Shown: piece after piece, positions 26,041 to 36,260 of the stretch | Position numbering within the stretch: position 1 is the first letter of the stretch | Layout of the letters: each line of letters starts with the position of its first letter | Assembly (NCBI GenBank): GCA_013398015.1 | Contig: VZRR01013459.1 | Span: 59,259 to 123,258, forward strand | DNA: 64,000 nucleotides | Reading direction: 5' to 3' | From: Oreocharis arfaki | Taxonomy: Eukaryota; Chordata; Aves; Passeriformes; Paramythiidae | Program-made: the position numbers and the translations under genes | The notes under the pieces: generated by a model | The model's input: the letters and a program-made list of their open reading frames with translations, nothing else | Told to the model about the DNA's origin: nothing | The model's database searches: none

Positions 26041-29000
26041 TGTGTTCTTCCTCATGATTTAAACCCCGAGTTGCAGCCATTGAGATAGTACTTGAGTAAT
26101 AAAATCCAAATACTACTGCAGCCTTTAAGTACTTATAGCTGTGTCTTTTTCCAGCCACAGCATATGGCAGGGAAAAACAACAAAAAATAATTTAGCTTTC
26201 TGAAGTGAATGTTGTCCCTGTAGGAATAAAACTGTATCCCTTTGGATAATATTTTTTCAGTGGTGTTTTCATTTTAGCACCCAAAAGCTATAAATATTAA
26301 ATGCACATCCACATTTGTTGCAAATATTACTGTGCGTGTATTTGGACAGCTATTTATTTATCTACGCCTGAATGAGATATAAATTACCTTATTTGCCTAA
26401 GTAAGCACCACTAAAATTCCTGCCACATATTCAGGCACTGAATCCTAGTGAAGACTTCCAAGACATGGTCAGCAGCTTCTGGGCTTAGATCCCTCTGCGG
26501 ACTCAGCATTCAAAGAAACAGGATGAAGCGAGACTCTTTGCCAGATAAGGGAAGGAAAAGCATTTTGTTATTAGTATGCAGAGATGGGGAATTGTGTGAC
26601 TCAGTTTGTATAAAACCACAATCTGAATAAGCCTGGGTGAGACCTGGCAGGTGAATCCAACAAACCAGCCTTTGAGAATGTCCCTACAAACCTGATTGGT
26701 GACACAGCCAGATGAAGGAAAAATAAAACTGGTTGTGATGATTTTCCTTTCCACCTTTCCTTGCCGCATTTCCAGTGCCCCATAAATGGCCAAAAGGCTG
26801 CAGGACATAAATCCTTTTACAAATAATTTGCTTTTATATTCTTGGTTAGTGTCAACCTCATCTTGCATTTAAGACAGTAGGTGTGATGAAGTCTCAGCAG
26901 GATTGAAATCAGTAGGCATTTTCACTACGCATTTTCACTCTGAGGATGGAATCAACATTTTGACACAAGCAGTTAAAAACTGACTTGTTTTTCCAAGATA
27001 GCCATTTTATTCTCAGTGTTGCGAACACAGGTACTTAATGTTCAGGGTATTCCAGCAGGTTAAATCTCTATCTTGGAGATCTATTCTGCTTGTTTCAGTT
27101 TTCCATTCTGGAGACAAATTCTACAACTACAGGTAGACTTACAAAAGTGCCTGAATAACACAAAAACACTTAACACAATTTCATGCACTTTAATCTTAAA
27201 ATATATATTCACAAGTAATATGCTACTTTTTTATATAGGGTGACTTTTTAAACAAATATGAAATGTGATTTTTTAAACCACAATGAAATCATAGTTGTTC
27301 AATAGGGAGGCAAGTGAAGGTCTGCATCTTATCTGTTTCACTGCTTCATCCCATTGCTCAGTTTCAGTCTACCACAAAGATCAGGAGAAGAGCAGTTAAG
27401 ATAGGGGATGGGAGTTTGTGTATTGGAATTTCCCTGGATCTGATCTTGTTCTGAATCTGATGAGGTTGTTTTACCGTCTAGTGGAAAGGATTAACATTAG
27501 GTAAACAAAACTGTTAACAATGGCAAAAAGTTTGACTGTAAAGTGTTGAAATATCAGTTGGAGATGCACAAATGGAACTGACAAAAAGCTTAATGTTTTC
27601 TGACCTCCTTCTGTATTTTTCATTGTTCACGCAGTTGTTTTATTATACAAATGCTTTGCTGTGGAGTTGGAAAGTCCTTGTGTGACTCTTTTTCTTGTGT
27701 GAATTGACAATAAGTCCTTTGATAGTGACGATCTAAGGCAAGTACAACAGGAAGCAGACCCAGAACTTTCTCCCAAGAATCATCAAAACTTTTAGATATT
27801 AATTCTGTTAGGACTTCTAAAAAATAATAATTTTTTTAGCTTTCTAAAAAAAAGTGCTTTTAAAGCGATCTCAGAAATGCAGGCTGCAGAACTCCCATAT
27901 TAGCCCTATCTGTTGGCCACCAGCTGAAATTTTATAGAGAAACAAAAACCTAAAAATCCTCGCAATTCAGCATGTTATAGGTTTGTACTTTGTTTCAAGG
28001 GCTACTTTTGATCTTATGATGCAACTGTGGTGATTGTTAGTGGATCAGAAAAAGAGGAGTCAAAAATTATAAGCATGGGATTTGATTCTGTATCTCAAGC
28101 AATAAATGCAAACTTCTTAAGGCACTGGAGAACTCCAGTGACTTACTGTATCTGGAAGGCTGTGATAAGCTTAAAATTGCTATGCAACAGCCATGGTGAT
28201 CTGTGTAGGGCAGAGCAAAATATGTAGCCATTTATCACAGACATGTGCTGCTAGAGTCACGAAACTTTCGAAGTATTGGATGTATGAAACAACTAGTGAG
28301 CAAAGCAATCAAGTAAACCTGCCTACTTTATTCGGTCTGGGCATATCAGACAGTGATTTGAAGTCATTGTCTTTCATATTTTGTGTTTTCTGGGACCAAA
28401 AATCTTTTTGAGATAACGGAACTGTGGGAAATCAAAAGCAGAGAATATGTTTGCATATTTCAAACATCCTTCCTCTTGACTGAGATGACATGCTCAGCAC
28501 TGAACCATCCCACTCCTGCTCAAGGTACACCGTATCCCTGGCCGGGCTGACAGGGTGTGATGCTGTTGGATAACAATGCAAAGTGCCTGCTTGATTAGGG
28601 GCTGGCCTGGTGCCACGCCAGGTCCGTGATGTATGCACCAATTCAAGGCACAGGATTCCCAGATGGGAGCACAGCGGTGAAGCACTGCTCCACAGATGGG
28701 ATAAGTGCTCTCATTATTCACACTCTGGACAGCATAAGTGCCTCCATTACTCACATGTGGGTCCACTGTATATTGAGTAAAATATGTATCTTTATTGTTT
28801 ACTCAGTCACAGTGCAGCATTTTATCAAGTTCAGTGTTAGTGAATTAAGTATGGGAGCACACGGCCTTTCTAACCTTTTTTAATTTGCTCCTATCGTGCT
28901 GGTAGGTGATCTCAGGACTAAAACCAGAGTGACCCGTTATGTCACCAAAGCAAATGCTGTGCCAGTGAAGAATTTATGTCCTTTAGTGGGGATTATGTTC

Positions 29001-29314
29001 AGATATCAGATGGAACTGCTCATGATCATAACAAAATGAAAATGCTCATTAAACTAACATTCTTTGAATTTAAAATGTAGTACAAAAGCAAGATAAAAAT
29101 ATTTTGAAAGATTGTAACTGATGAAGGTTATTTATTTTCCTAAATATCACCTCATAGATGGTATAAAGCCATCTATTCTCCCGAGGAGAAGGAGAGAGTA
29201 AGTGAAAAGTCCCTTTGCACCTGTTCACACCAGGTCCAGTGGCAGTGAGGACATCAAGGACTGACACTCACAAGTACTGTTGCTTAGACATGGCCCTCAA
29301 AAAGTTATAAATGA
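26041..29314. other. Unannotated non-coding stretch
   Basis: No gene or repeat family is recognised. Near 28.5-28.7 kb base composition becomes richer in GC and the sequence includes a small hairpin (CCTGGTG / CGCCAGG, near 28604-28620), but I cannot assign it. Overlapping open frames at 26503-26868 and 28432-28766 have no supportable identity. Confidence 0.5.
26916..26941 (+). repeat. 13-bp tandem duplication
   Basis: GCATTTTCACTAC is followed at once by GCATTTTCACTCT, giving an 11-bp perfect direct repeat with a 13-bp period. It is a minor replication-slippage product. Confidence 0.75.
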
Positions 29315-30051
29315 ACACTCACCAAAACAGAAAGAATTAAGATGCAGAAGAGCTGGAGATCAGCAAAGCAATCAAAGACTAGATCTTCTGACTTGAATAG
29401 GATTACAAATGAAGAAGCTGCTTACCCAACAGACAATGAGATATTAACTCAACTGCAAGAGCTGGCACCTAGAAAAAGTACTATCAAATTGTTGGTGAAA
29501 GGGATATATGTCTTCCTTTTCTTAAATTTAACCCAGTAATTCTAGGAGCCCTTTTTGATAGCATTTCAAAAACAACTCAAACTAAAAAGCCTCTTGAAGA
29601 ATTACTCCATGATGTAACTGTATCCATTTTGGTACAGCCAAATCCTGTTCAACACTGTTACCACATCACAAGAGAAGTAGGAAGGACTGGCTTTTTATTT
29701 TTTCTGCTTTTACTTGAAAATGGAACAGGAAATCTACTTGAAATGACTGATGTATCTGCTAGAATGATAGAGTGGTAGCAGCTTAAACAGCTTCTGTTCT
29801 GCTATAAACAACTTAATTCTGACTGGTCATGTGAAGAGATATATGTCATTTTTTTCAATTCTAGTTTCAGTCAGTGGAAGAATTTGTAGCCGGGTGTGAT
29901 GTGGAACACCTCCAAATTTAGTACAGGTGTTTACCCAGGCTGAATGCACAGACTGTCTAAAGGGGAACGAAGATGCTTAGAGTTCAGAGGATTAATTTTG
30001 GAGCTAACAAAAGACTATTTTAGACCATTTTACTTAAGAGACAAAGCATAA
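29315..30051 (+). pseudogene. Possible decayed coding sequence of unknown identity
   Basis: Two plus-strand frames follow one another with few stops. The first is open from 29315 to 29536, with an ATG at 29342. The second is open from 29473 to 29775, and the same frame continues to 30051 with only three internal stops (29776, 29887, 29941). In AT-rich random DNA about a dozen stops would be expected over that length. The translated residues are mixed and protein-like, for example a KPLEELLHDVTVSILVQPNP segment at about 29587-29646. The pattern fits a frameshifted processed pseudogene or old exon remnant. I do not recognise the family, and there is no poly-A tail or target duplication that I can point to. 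Chance remains possible. Confidence 0.3.
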
Positions 30052-30205
30052 AAGTTGAGATCTGAGCCTCTGGTGTTCTGTGCAGCCTGTGTCCTCATCT
30101 TGCTGTGTGGCCTGTCCTGAGCTGTTTAGACAGTACCTTGCCTGCACAGGGCAGTAATACTCATTATCTTTCTCTGCAGTCCTGCAAAACACTCTGATAC
30201 CTTTA

Positions 30206-30211
30206 GATTGG
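30206..30211. repeat. Left target-site duplication of solo LTR
   Basis: GATTGG lies directly before the LTR's TG terminus and matches the copy at 30884-30889 exactly. Confidence 0.9.
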
Positions 30212-30595
30212 TGGGGTGGTCGCTCAGCTCCACCAGGAGCAAAACATCCAAACTAGTGACCAAAAGTGGTGGGGTGAGGCCCAGGTTTAAAATACTTTTC
30301 TAGTTATGGTAAGCCTCCATTCTCCCTTTCCAACAAGTTTAAAACTTTCCCTTCTTATTGGTTGTTGAACATTATGTCGTATTACTAAGTTAGAGTTATG
30401 CATATTCATAAGTTTTATTACTATGTATTAAGCTCTGGAAAATTCTTGGCTGTTCGACGCTTCATTGGTTTGTTGAATTGTCAATTTATTGTACCCTCCC
30501 TTCCTTACATCCCATTTGTTGCTGTACCCTTCACTCCTCCTCTGTCTTTCCCTGCCATTGGTTCCTCAAGTTTTCTCTGCCTTTGTCCTTTCCTG

Positions 30596-30602
30596 TATAA
30601 AA
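30596..30602 (+). promoter_or_regulatory. LTR TATA box
   Basis: TATAAAA sits in the middle of the LTR, about 35 bp after an inverted CCAAT box at 30557-30561. Transcription would be expected to start about 25-30 bp downstream, marking the U3/R border near 30625-30630. Confidence 0.8.
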
Positions 30603-30669
30603 CCCCCTGTCATCCCTTAATTTTCGGCTTCTGTCCCTGCTCCCCTTCGGGGTGTGTCCCTGTTCTACA

Positions 30670-30675
30670 AATAAA
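30670..30675 (+). terminator. LTR polyadenylation signal
   Basis: AATAAA lies about 70 bp after the TATA box and just before the GC-rich U5. Its place after the predicted start site gives a short R region, as in other compact avian retroviral LTRs. Confidence 0.8.
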
Positions 30676-30883
30676 CCGCCCGGAGAAGCTCACAGCAGCC
30701 CTGCTTCTGCTTCTGTGCCTCGGCCAGCTCACTGCTCGCCCCCTGTAGCTGGGGCCAGCTGCTGCTCTCGGAGCTGCAGGGCGTGCAGTGGGGACTTGGG
30801 TTTGCTCCCTGAGGCTGTTGGCCTCTGAGGGCTGCGACCGGCCACTGCCGCCACCCGATCCGGGTGACCCCAGGCGAGTGTCA

Positions 30884-30889
30884 GATTGG
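30884..30889. repeat. Right target-site duplication of solo LTR
   Basis: GATTGG lies directly after the LTR's CA terminus and matches the copy at 30206-30211. Flanking bases beyond the six do not extend the match except for a shared A that belongs to the LTR end on this side. Confidence 0.9.
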
Positions 30890-32355
30890 AAAGAGGCTGT
30901 GTGAGAGTGCTTTTTTATGATATGAATCCAGATTTGTTGCTAATGTAGCATTTGTCTCATATGGCCCTGGATTTTTAAATTTTTGAGTCCCCTAGACCAG
31001 GCACAGATTTATTGGAAAGTCTTAACAGACCATGTGAGAATGCTCCTATTCGCTGCATTTCTTTATAATAAGTCAACTTCATTGGTTTTCTTGTTATTTA
31101 TGCACAGTATCAGGCACAAATGCACAAATCACTTAGGTGCAATATTTAATGGAGAGGCAGTGAAATTGCCAACAGAGCTAAAAGACAACCTTTCCATTCT
31201 GCAATCTGTATCAGGGTTACATCTGGTGCCGTTCCTGCCAGCTAACAAGGCTGGGTAATCTTGCTGCTGGTCGTTCTTCTGATTGGTATTGATTATTCCT
31301 CTCACCTGAAGATGAAGAGAAGTCTGCATTTCCTTATTGAACTCACAAGGCCAGATGCTGAGAATACAAACATCTTCTGCTACCCCTGCAGCAATAATAA
31401 ACGTTCAACAGACCCGTTTCAACCCTTTTAAAAAGAGGAGCAGGTAACTGCCCGTGGCCTGTTTAAAGCGGTGTTTGAACTGGGGACAAATTTGCTGTCT
31501 GTGGAGCATAGGCAGAGCTGGTGCTCATCTGGGGAAGTGCCACAGCTCTACTCAGGAATAGAAACTGACGCACTCAAAGGCAGCTTGACTGTGTCCAGCA
31601 ATCTGTCATGCAGTTTGTCCTAACAACTTACGTAAATTAGCAACTGACCTGACCAAAATATTTCCTTTGGTGATATTTTGGGTTGCTGTTACTTTACAGG
31701 ATGAATTTTGCTTTCTACCTGTTCTTAACTGTATCCTGCATAGATAGATACAAAATGAGAAATTCTATGTCCCATATAAAATGGAGTATATATTTTCCAG
31801 TGTTTTACTCTCTGGAAGGAAAGGAAACTAAGAATTACTGATGAGCAAAGTGTCCGTTAACTGAAAATGCTGGTTATATTTCAACAATAAAACAATTATA
31901 CTGAAAGCTATCAAATTAAGGTATTGAATTCACCCTCTTTTATGGCTGGAGGCTTATAAATTTCTTCTTCTGAGAAACATTAATCATGGCTGATGTTTCT
32001 CAACAAAGTTGAGAGAGGGCAATAGATGCTAGGGAAGAGAAACATGAAGCCTAAAACTTGAGCAGCTCAAGTCACCGGTTTTGTATTGGTTTTAAACAGT
32101 CGAATCACCTTCATAGCTTGCACCTTAATTTAACCTCACGAACAGCAGAGACTGATGTCTCTGTTTGTGCTGTAGATATTGACAAATTTCTTATCCTGCT
32201 TTGTCACTTGTTCAGTTAATTGGAGCCATCTCTTCTTCATGCCCTTTTCTAAGCATGTGCTCAAAAATTGGGCCTCCTTGTGTTGTCTGTATTGTTAGCT
32301 ATGTTGGCAGAGACCTCACTGTTCCTTTTCACAGATTATCAATAAAGATATTAAA
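30890..32355. other. Unannotated non-coding stretch
   Basis: No gene or transposon is recognised. A 91-codon frame at 30983-31258 has no identifiable domain. It holds one strong inverted repeat, listed separately. Confidence 0.5.
31971..32002. repeat. 10-bp inverted repeat with adjacent second hairpin
   Basis: TGAGAAACAT at 31971-31980 pairs perfectly with ATGTTTCTCA at 31993-32002 around a 12-base loop. A second small stem (CTCAAC / GTTGAG) overlaps the right arm and ends near 32013, so the two hairpins would compete. Confidence 0.75.
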
Positions 32356-32452
32356 CAGTGCCGTGGTCTAGTTGGCAAGGTGGTATTTGGTCACAGGTTG
32401 GACTTGATGATCTCAAAGGTCTTTTCCAACCTGGTTGATTCTGTGACTCTGC
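32356..32452 (+). mobile_element. CR1 LINE 3' tail, heavily 5'-truncated
   Basis: The sequence runs CAGTGCCGTGGTCTAGTTGG, then AGGTTGGACTTGATGATCTC, AAAGGTCTTTTCCAACCTGG and a TTGATTCTGTGACTCTG tail. This is the final 97 bp of a CR1 3' untranslated region in sense orientation. The form with GTGGTCTAGTTGGCAAGGTGG is one I associate with songbird CR1 subfamilies. Low divergence suggests that it is fairly young. Confidence 0.93.
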
Positions 32453-35138
32453 AATAATAATGGCAAACACTTAAAATTCTTTGATTGTGAATCAAATGGG
32501 GTGTAAGAGTTTCAAAGAATGACACAGTCTATTTTTTTTGCCTGTTTATTGCTTTTACCCTTGAGGCTGCAGGTACCAGATGTTACTGATGTCTGTGGTA
32601 CTTCGACACTAACGGATGTAAAAATGTACGTATTTCTGGCTTTCACTTGTGAACTTTCAATTTGGGATTTATTGCTGTATTAAAAATATATGTGTTTATG
32701 GTGACCATTAATACCATTAAAAGTAAATAAAACAATAATTATCCCTAAATTTTTCTAAGTTCCACACAGTCCAAATGGACACTTTGGGTAAAATACTGCA
32801 AAAAAGTCTCATTGTTGAAGCAATTCTTTTTTATTTGACCAAAGAAATAATGAATTTAGAAAGTTATTGCAAACTTCAGTAATTTTGGGGGAGGGGAGAA
32901 GTAATTTGTTTTTTTTCAACACAGCAGTTCCTTAAACCTCCCTCAAACAGCCCCACTCTTTGTGCTAACACATCCTTTGTGAAATGGTCTGAGTTGTGGC
33001 ACTAAACTTTCCATGTGACTTTTTATAGCTAGTTCCTCAATTCCTCTGTCTTCATCTGCTTTCTACAAACCGAGAAGGTTTAATTCTTCTCAGCTGCCAT
33101 TTCGTTCTTTGGTTTTCGAAGGTGCAAAGCTTCCCATTAGGGCATTGTCTAACTGACAAGTCCTCCCAGTGTATATGTGCTTGAAGAGGGTGAGGGGTTA
33201 AGCACCCAGTTAATGTGATGACATACAAACAACAAATAACGAGAGTAAGTGTGGGTTATTAAAAGTCTGTTGACCTGCAAGGTGTTTTCAGGGTTGCAGT
33301 GCTTCTTGATGACAGGTAGTAATGGTTCCAGTGAGCTGGAGGCTGCCCTGATGTTGAATTAATCGCTCACACCAATTAGATTTTTCCTTCAGACCATGTG
33401 TGCGATAAGAGATTATTAAAAATAAGTGTGGCTGACAAACAAATCTGCACCAAAAATTGTTTGTGTGAGTGGTCAGGTCATCTTGTCAGATGTGCTGACC
33501 AGCCCATTTCTTCTGTCAGCAGCTTTACAAATCATGTGACTTTGATTCTCTCTTTTTTTCTACGTGACTCCTTGCTCAGAGACTATCATTCATTGTTGTG
33601 CCCATCTCAGAATTATTTTAAATTAAATGTATCTTAAGGCTTAGGGCATTCAATTTGGTATTTTCCATAGGTTCTACATGACCTGAATGAAACTTTCAGA
33701 GAATGAACAACTTGATTTCAGACACCTGAATGAAGTGCTTTAGTGCCAGTTAATTTATCAGGGCTTGTCCAACAGTCAAGAGTTTTGTCCTAGCATTAAT
33801 TTAGAAAGTATTTAATGAGGAGTTGTAAATGGAAGGTGAATTCATGCACTAAGTTTTCGCACTTTATGTTGCAATATCTGTCAAAAATGTAGTTAGAATA
33901 CAGCATGCATCTCTCCTTCAGACAAGGCTCAGTGGAAATATTGAAGAGGCGCTGTTAGATGTTATTTCATCACTCCTCCACAGCTTTGGAGTCCCTTATC
34001 ATGTTACAGTTTGTTGGATCTTGTTTTTGTTTTATCTCAGCTACATAAATCCCACTTTTTGAATTCCAAAATAAACCTCTTATTTGCAGGTTATCCTTCA
34101 AGTACATGAGAATGGCTGCATACAAATGTGAGAGGTCCATGAGCAATACAGCCCCCACCATTTTAGTCCCTTTAAGGTCAACTAATATGATTTACTGCTT
34201 TTATTAGGGAGAGACCTCACTTTTCTCGCTTTCTAGGATTTGTTTGGGATGGATTTTCATGTGGTGCTTATTCACAAAAAGCAAATGAATGTGCCATATC
34301 TTTTTGATAGTTCTGAGTAATCAAAAGATTAGAAGATTACAGCTAAATAACAGCACTTCATCTAGTCATTTTGAAATATGACTTGGGTAACCAACTATAC
34401 CTCTTCAATTCTGATCTTCTCCTTTCACCCCAGTTCCTTCAAGCTGCCTCTGCTGCCATCTCCTGCTCAGAACAAGACCAGGGACAAGCATCTTGGCAGG
34501 TTGCAACAGGACCAGCCTCAATCCATCTGAAAGGCTGGGGGTACTGTGTGTTTAGCACTTAATTGTGTCAGGGCCCTCCTCAAGAGTGCACCTGCCTCCT
34601 ACCTGGAACTGGGAGAAGTTGCCTTATGACATCATCGTCTTAGGAAGGCCACTCAAATGGAAGAGCTGTGGAGAAAGTGGAGAGATGGGAAGACAAAAAT
34701 ATTGGGTATAACTGCTCACCTGTCTTTTCAAATCATGGTCTGACTTTCATGAGCCAGAAAACCAGCATGTTTGGCCAAAAATCTCAGATGCAGAGATCAA
34801 GCATTAGATACATACTCTATTATTGTAAGAAACCATAAATTATTTAAGATGGCGATCCCTCTGCAGTGCTGAGGTTTTGTCCACTGAAAAAAACACCCGT
34901 CTTTCTGTATCTTTTGCTATGAAACTGGGCTTACAATTTTTGTGTGTATTTAGAGGTCACATTGAGCTGAAAGCAAATATATAAAAACTGGGTTTATATA
35001 GTTAAATTCAGATAAAGCTTCAAGTTGTTTTTTAAGGTGTTCAACATCTATTATGTGAAAATAAAATACAGTGCACTTTGTTCAAGGATAACCTGTGCTG
35101 TACTCATAAAAAAAAGGTGTCCTTAAAACATTTTAGTT
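32453..35138. other. Unannotated non-coding stretch
   Basis: No gene, RNA gene or repeat family is recognised. Open frames are 79 codons or shorter. Confidence 0.5.
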
Positions 35139-35167
35139 GTCGGGGTCCCAGCGGGCTATTAATTCAG

Positions 35168-35246
35168 TCTTCCTTCTTTTGTCTCTTCCTCTCTCTTTTT
35201 CTCTTGCTCTTTCTTCTCTCGTTGCTCTTTTGTCTTTCTCTCTTTT
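35168..35246 (+). repeat. Pyrimidine-rich (TC/TTC) tract
   Basis: About 80 bases are almost entirely T and C, with five isolated G. It is degenerate low-complexity DNA. Such homopyrimidine tracts can form triplex structures or act as polypyrimidine signals in a transcript, but nothing here shows either. Confidence 0.75.
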
Positions 35247-35893
35247 GAAAAAGACACCTGCAGATTGAAAAATTCCTAGCTTGAAAAACGCTCATGAAAA
35301 TTGACCAATTATTAAACCTGATAAATTTTTGCTTTTGTAAAAAACCTTTTCAAAATAAAATTTGAATTTTTTTGGCAGCTCACTTTTAAAATGAGCTATT
35401 TTTTCTATAATTGTGCAGCAGGCACTTTATTGCAGTTTATATGGTTATATCGAAATTACATTAACTGGGGTACTTAAGGGAATGTTTATATTTCAGAAAA
35501 AAAAATGGGCTGGCTTGAAATGCAGCATGAATCATAAGAGAAGTTGAGAAGCACAAGAAGATGAATGTGTCCCTAGTGACTCAACAGAGAACATCTGGTA
35601 GGTGACATGCCTTAAAAATAAATACCTGAAAGGACCTTGGTGTTAACAAATATCAGTAATGCATGAAAATGTACTCTAAAAATCTGAGAAATGTGTATTA
35701 TTAGTTTCTTTTAGGAAGGATAGAATATACTGCGTATTTGTCTGATCATGCTGGGAGATTCATGGAATTTCCACAACAGCCAACTGGGATGAAGTCAGTT
35801 CAGAAACTCCAAGTCAGCCCTGTGGAGGGATACTGGTGCAGAGCAGCTTATGGCAGTCATCAAAACATTAGGCACATGGCAGCGACACTGAAA

Positions 35894-36260
35894 ACTTGAA
35901 TCCTTCTCTGGGGATCTTCTCTCAGGTGACAGTTTTAGGACGGGCATGCAAGCAGCTGAAGACAAAGAGCTGTCCCAAACGTATGGTGGAGATCTTTCTG
36001 AAAGTGTGGTGGACATGGATACCTTCCCTTCTCACCTGGCTGCACCTGGTTTCCAGCCTCAGTTCTTTGGTTCTGCCACCTGTAGTTTCCAGCTGGGATG
36101 TGGAATCACTCAGGCACGTGCTGCAGGAGGAAGCACGCTCAACTTCCAAGATCCTTTTCAAGACTGTCTATTTGAAGAAGGACCAGCTATTGAACTAGCA
36201 GAATTCAACCAGATTACAGTTTGCAAGACTGCTCACTGGAAACCAGTTACAAACAGATAA
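35894..36260 (+). CDS. Protein-like open frame, possible exon or retrocopy, unknown
   Basis: A plus-strand frame is open for about 122 codons, from just after a stop near 35893 to TAA at 36258-36260. The first ATG is at 35946. The stretch is richer in GC than its surroundings and reads like a soluble acidic protein: DKELSQTYGGDLSESVVDMD early, then a Phe/Gly/Cys-rich middle and a FQDPFQDCLFEEGP segment. A pyrimidine-rich CTTCTCTCAG at about 35916-35925, just inside the frame, could be a splice acceptor. AATAAA-type signals lie downstream near 36464 and 36494, so a terminal exon is conceivable. I do not recognise the protein, a 100-codon plus-strand frame and antisense frames overlap it, and chance cannot be excluded. 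Confidence 0.22.

Larger units (their letters stand above)
30212..30883 (+). mobile_element. Solo LTR of an endogenous retrovirus
   Basis: The 672-bp element begins TGGGGTGG and ends GAGTGTCA, so it has the TG...CA termini of a retroviral LTR. It is bracketed by a perfect 6-bp duplication, GATTGG, at 30206-30211 and 30884-30889. A 6-bp duplication is typical of alpha/beta-retrovirus-like (ERVK-type) insertions. U3 is AT-rich with several inverted CCAAT boxes, including ATTGG at 30557-30561. A TATAAAA box at 30596 and an AATAAA signal at 30670 define U3-R-U5 order on the plus strand, and U5 is GC-rich. No gag, pol or env sequence and no second LTR is next to it, so it arose by LTR-LTR recombination. 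An apparent 116-codon frame at 30398-30748 is an LTR by-product. Confidence 0.92.

Noticed and set aside
30398..30748. 116-codon frame rich in Pro, Leu and Phe
   Set aside because: It lies inside the solo LTR and spans its TATA box and polyadenylation signal. LTR regulatory sequence explains it.
35139..35250. TGTCGGGGTCCCAGCGGG as a possible LTR start
   Set aside because: It begins like some LTRs, but no matching CA end, TATA/AATAAA arrangement or target duplication follows. The next 100 bases are a pyrimidine tract.
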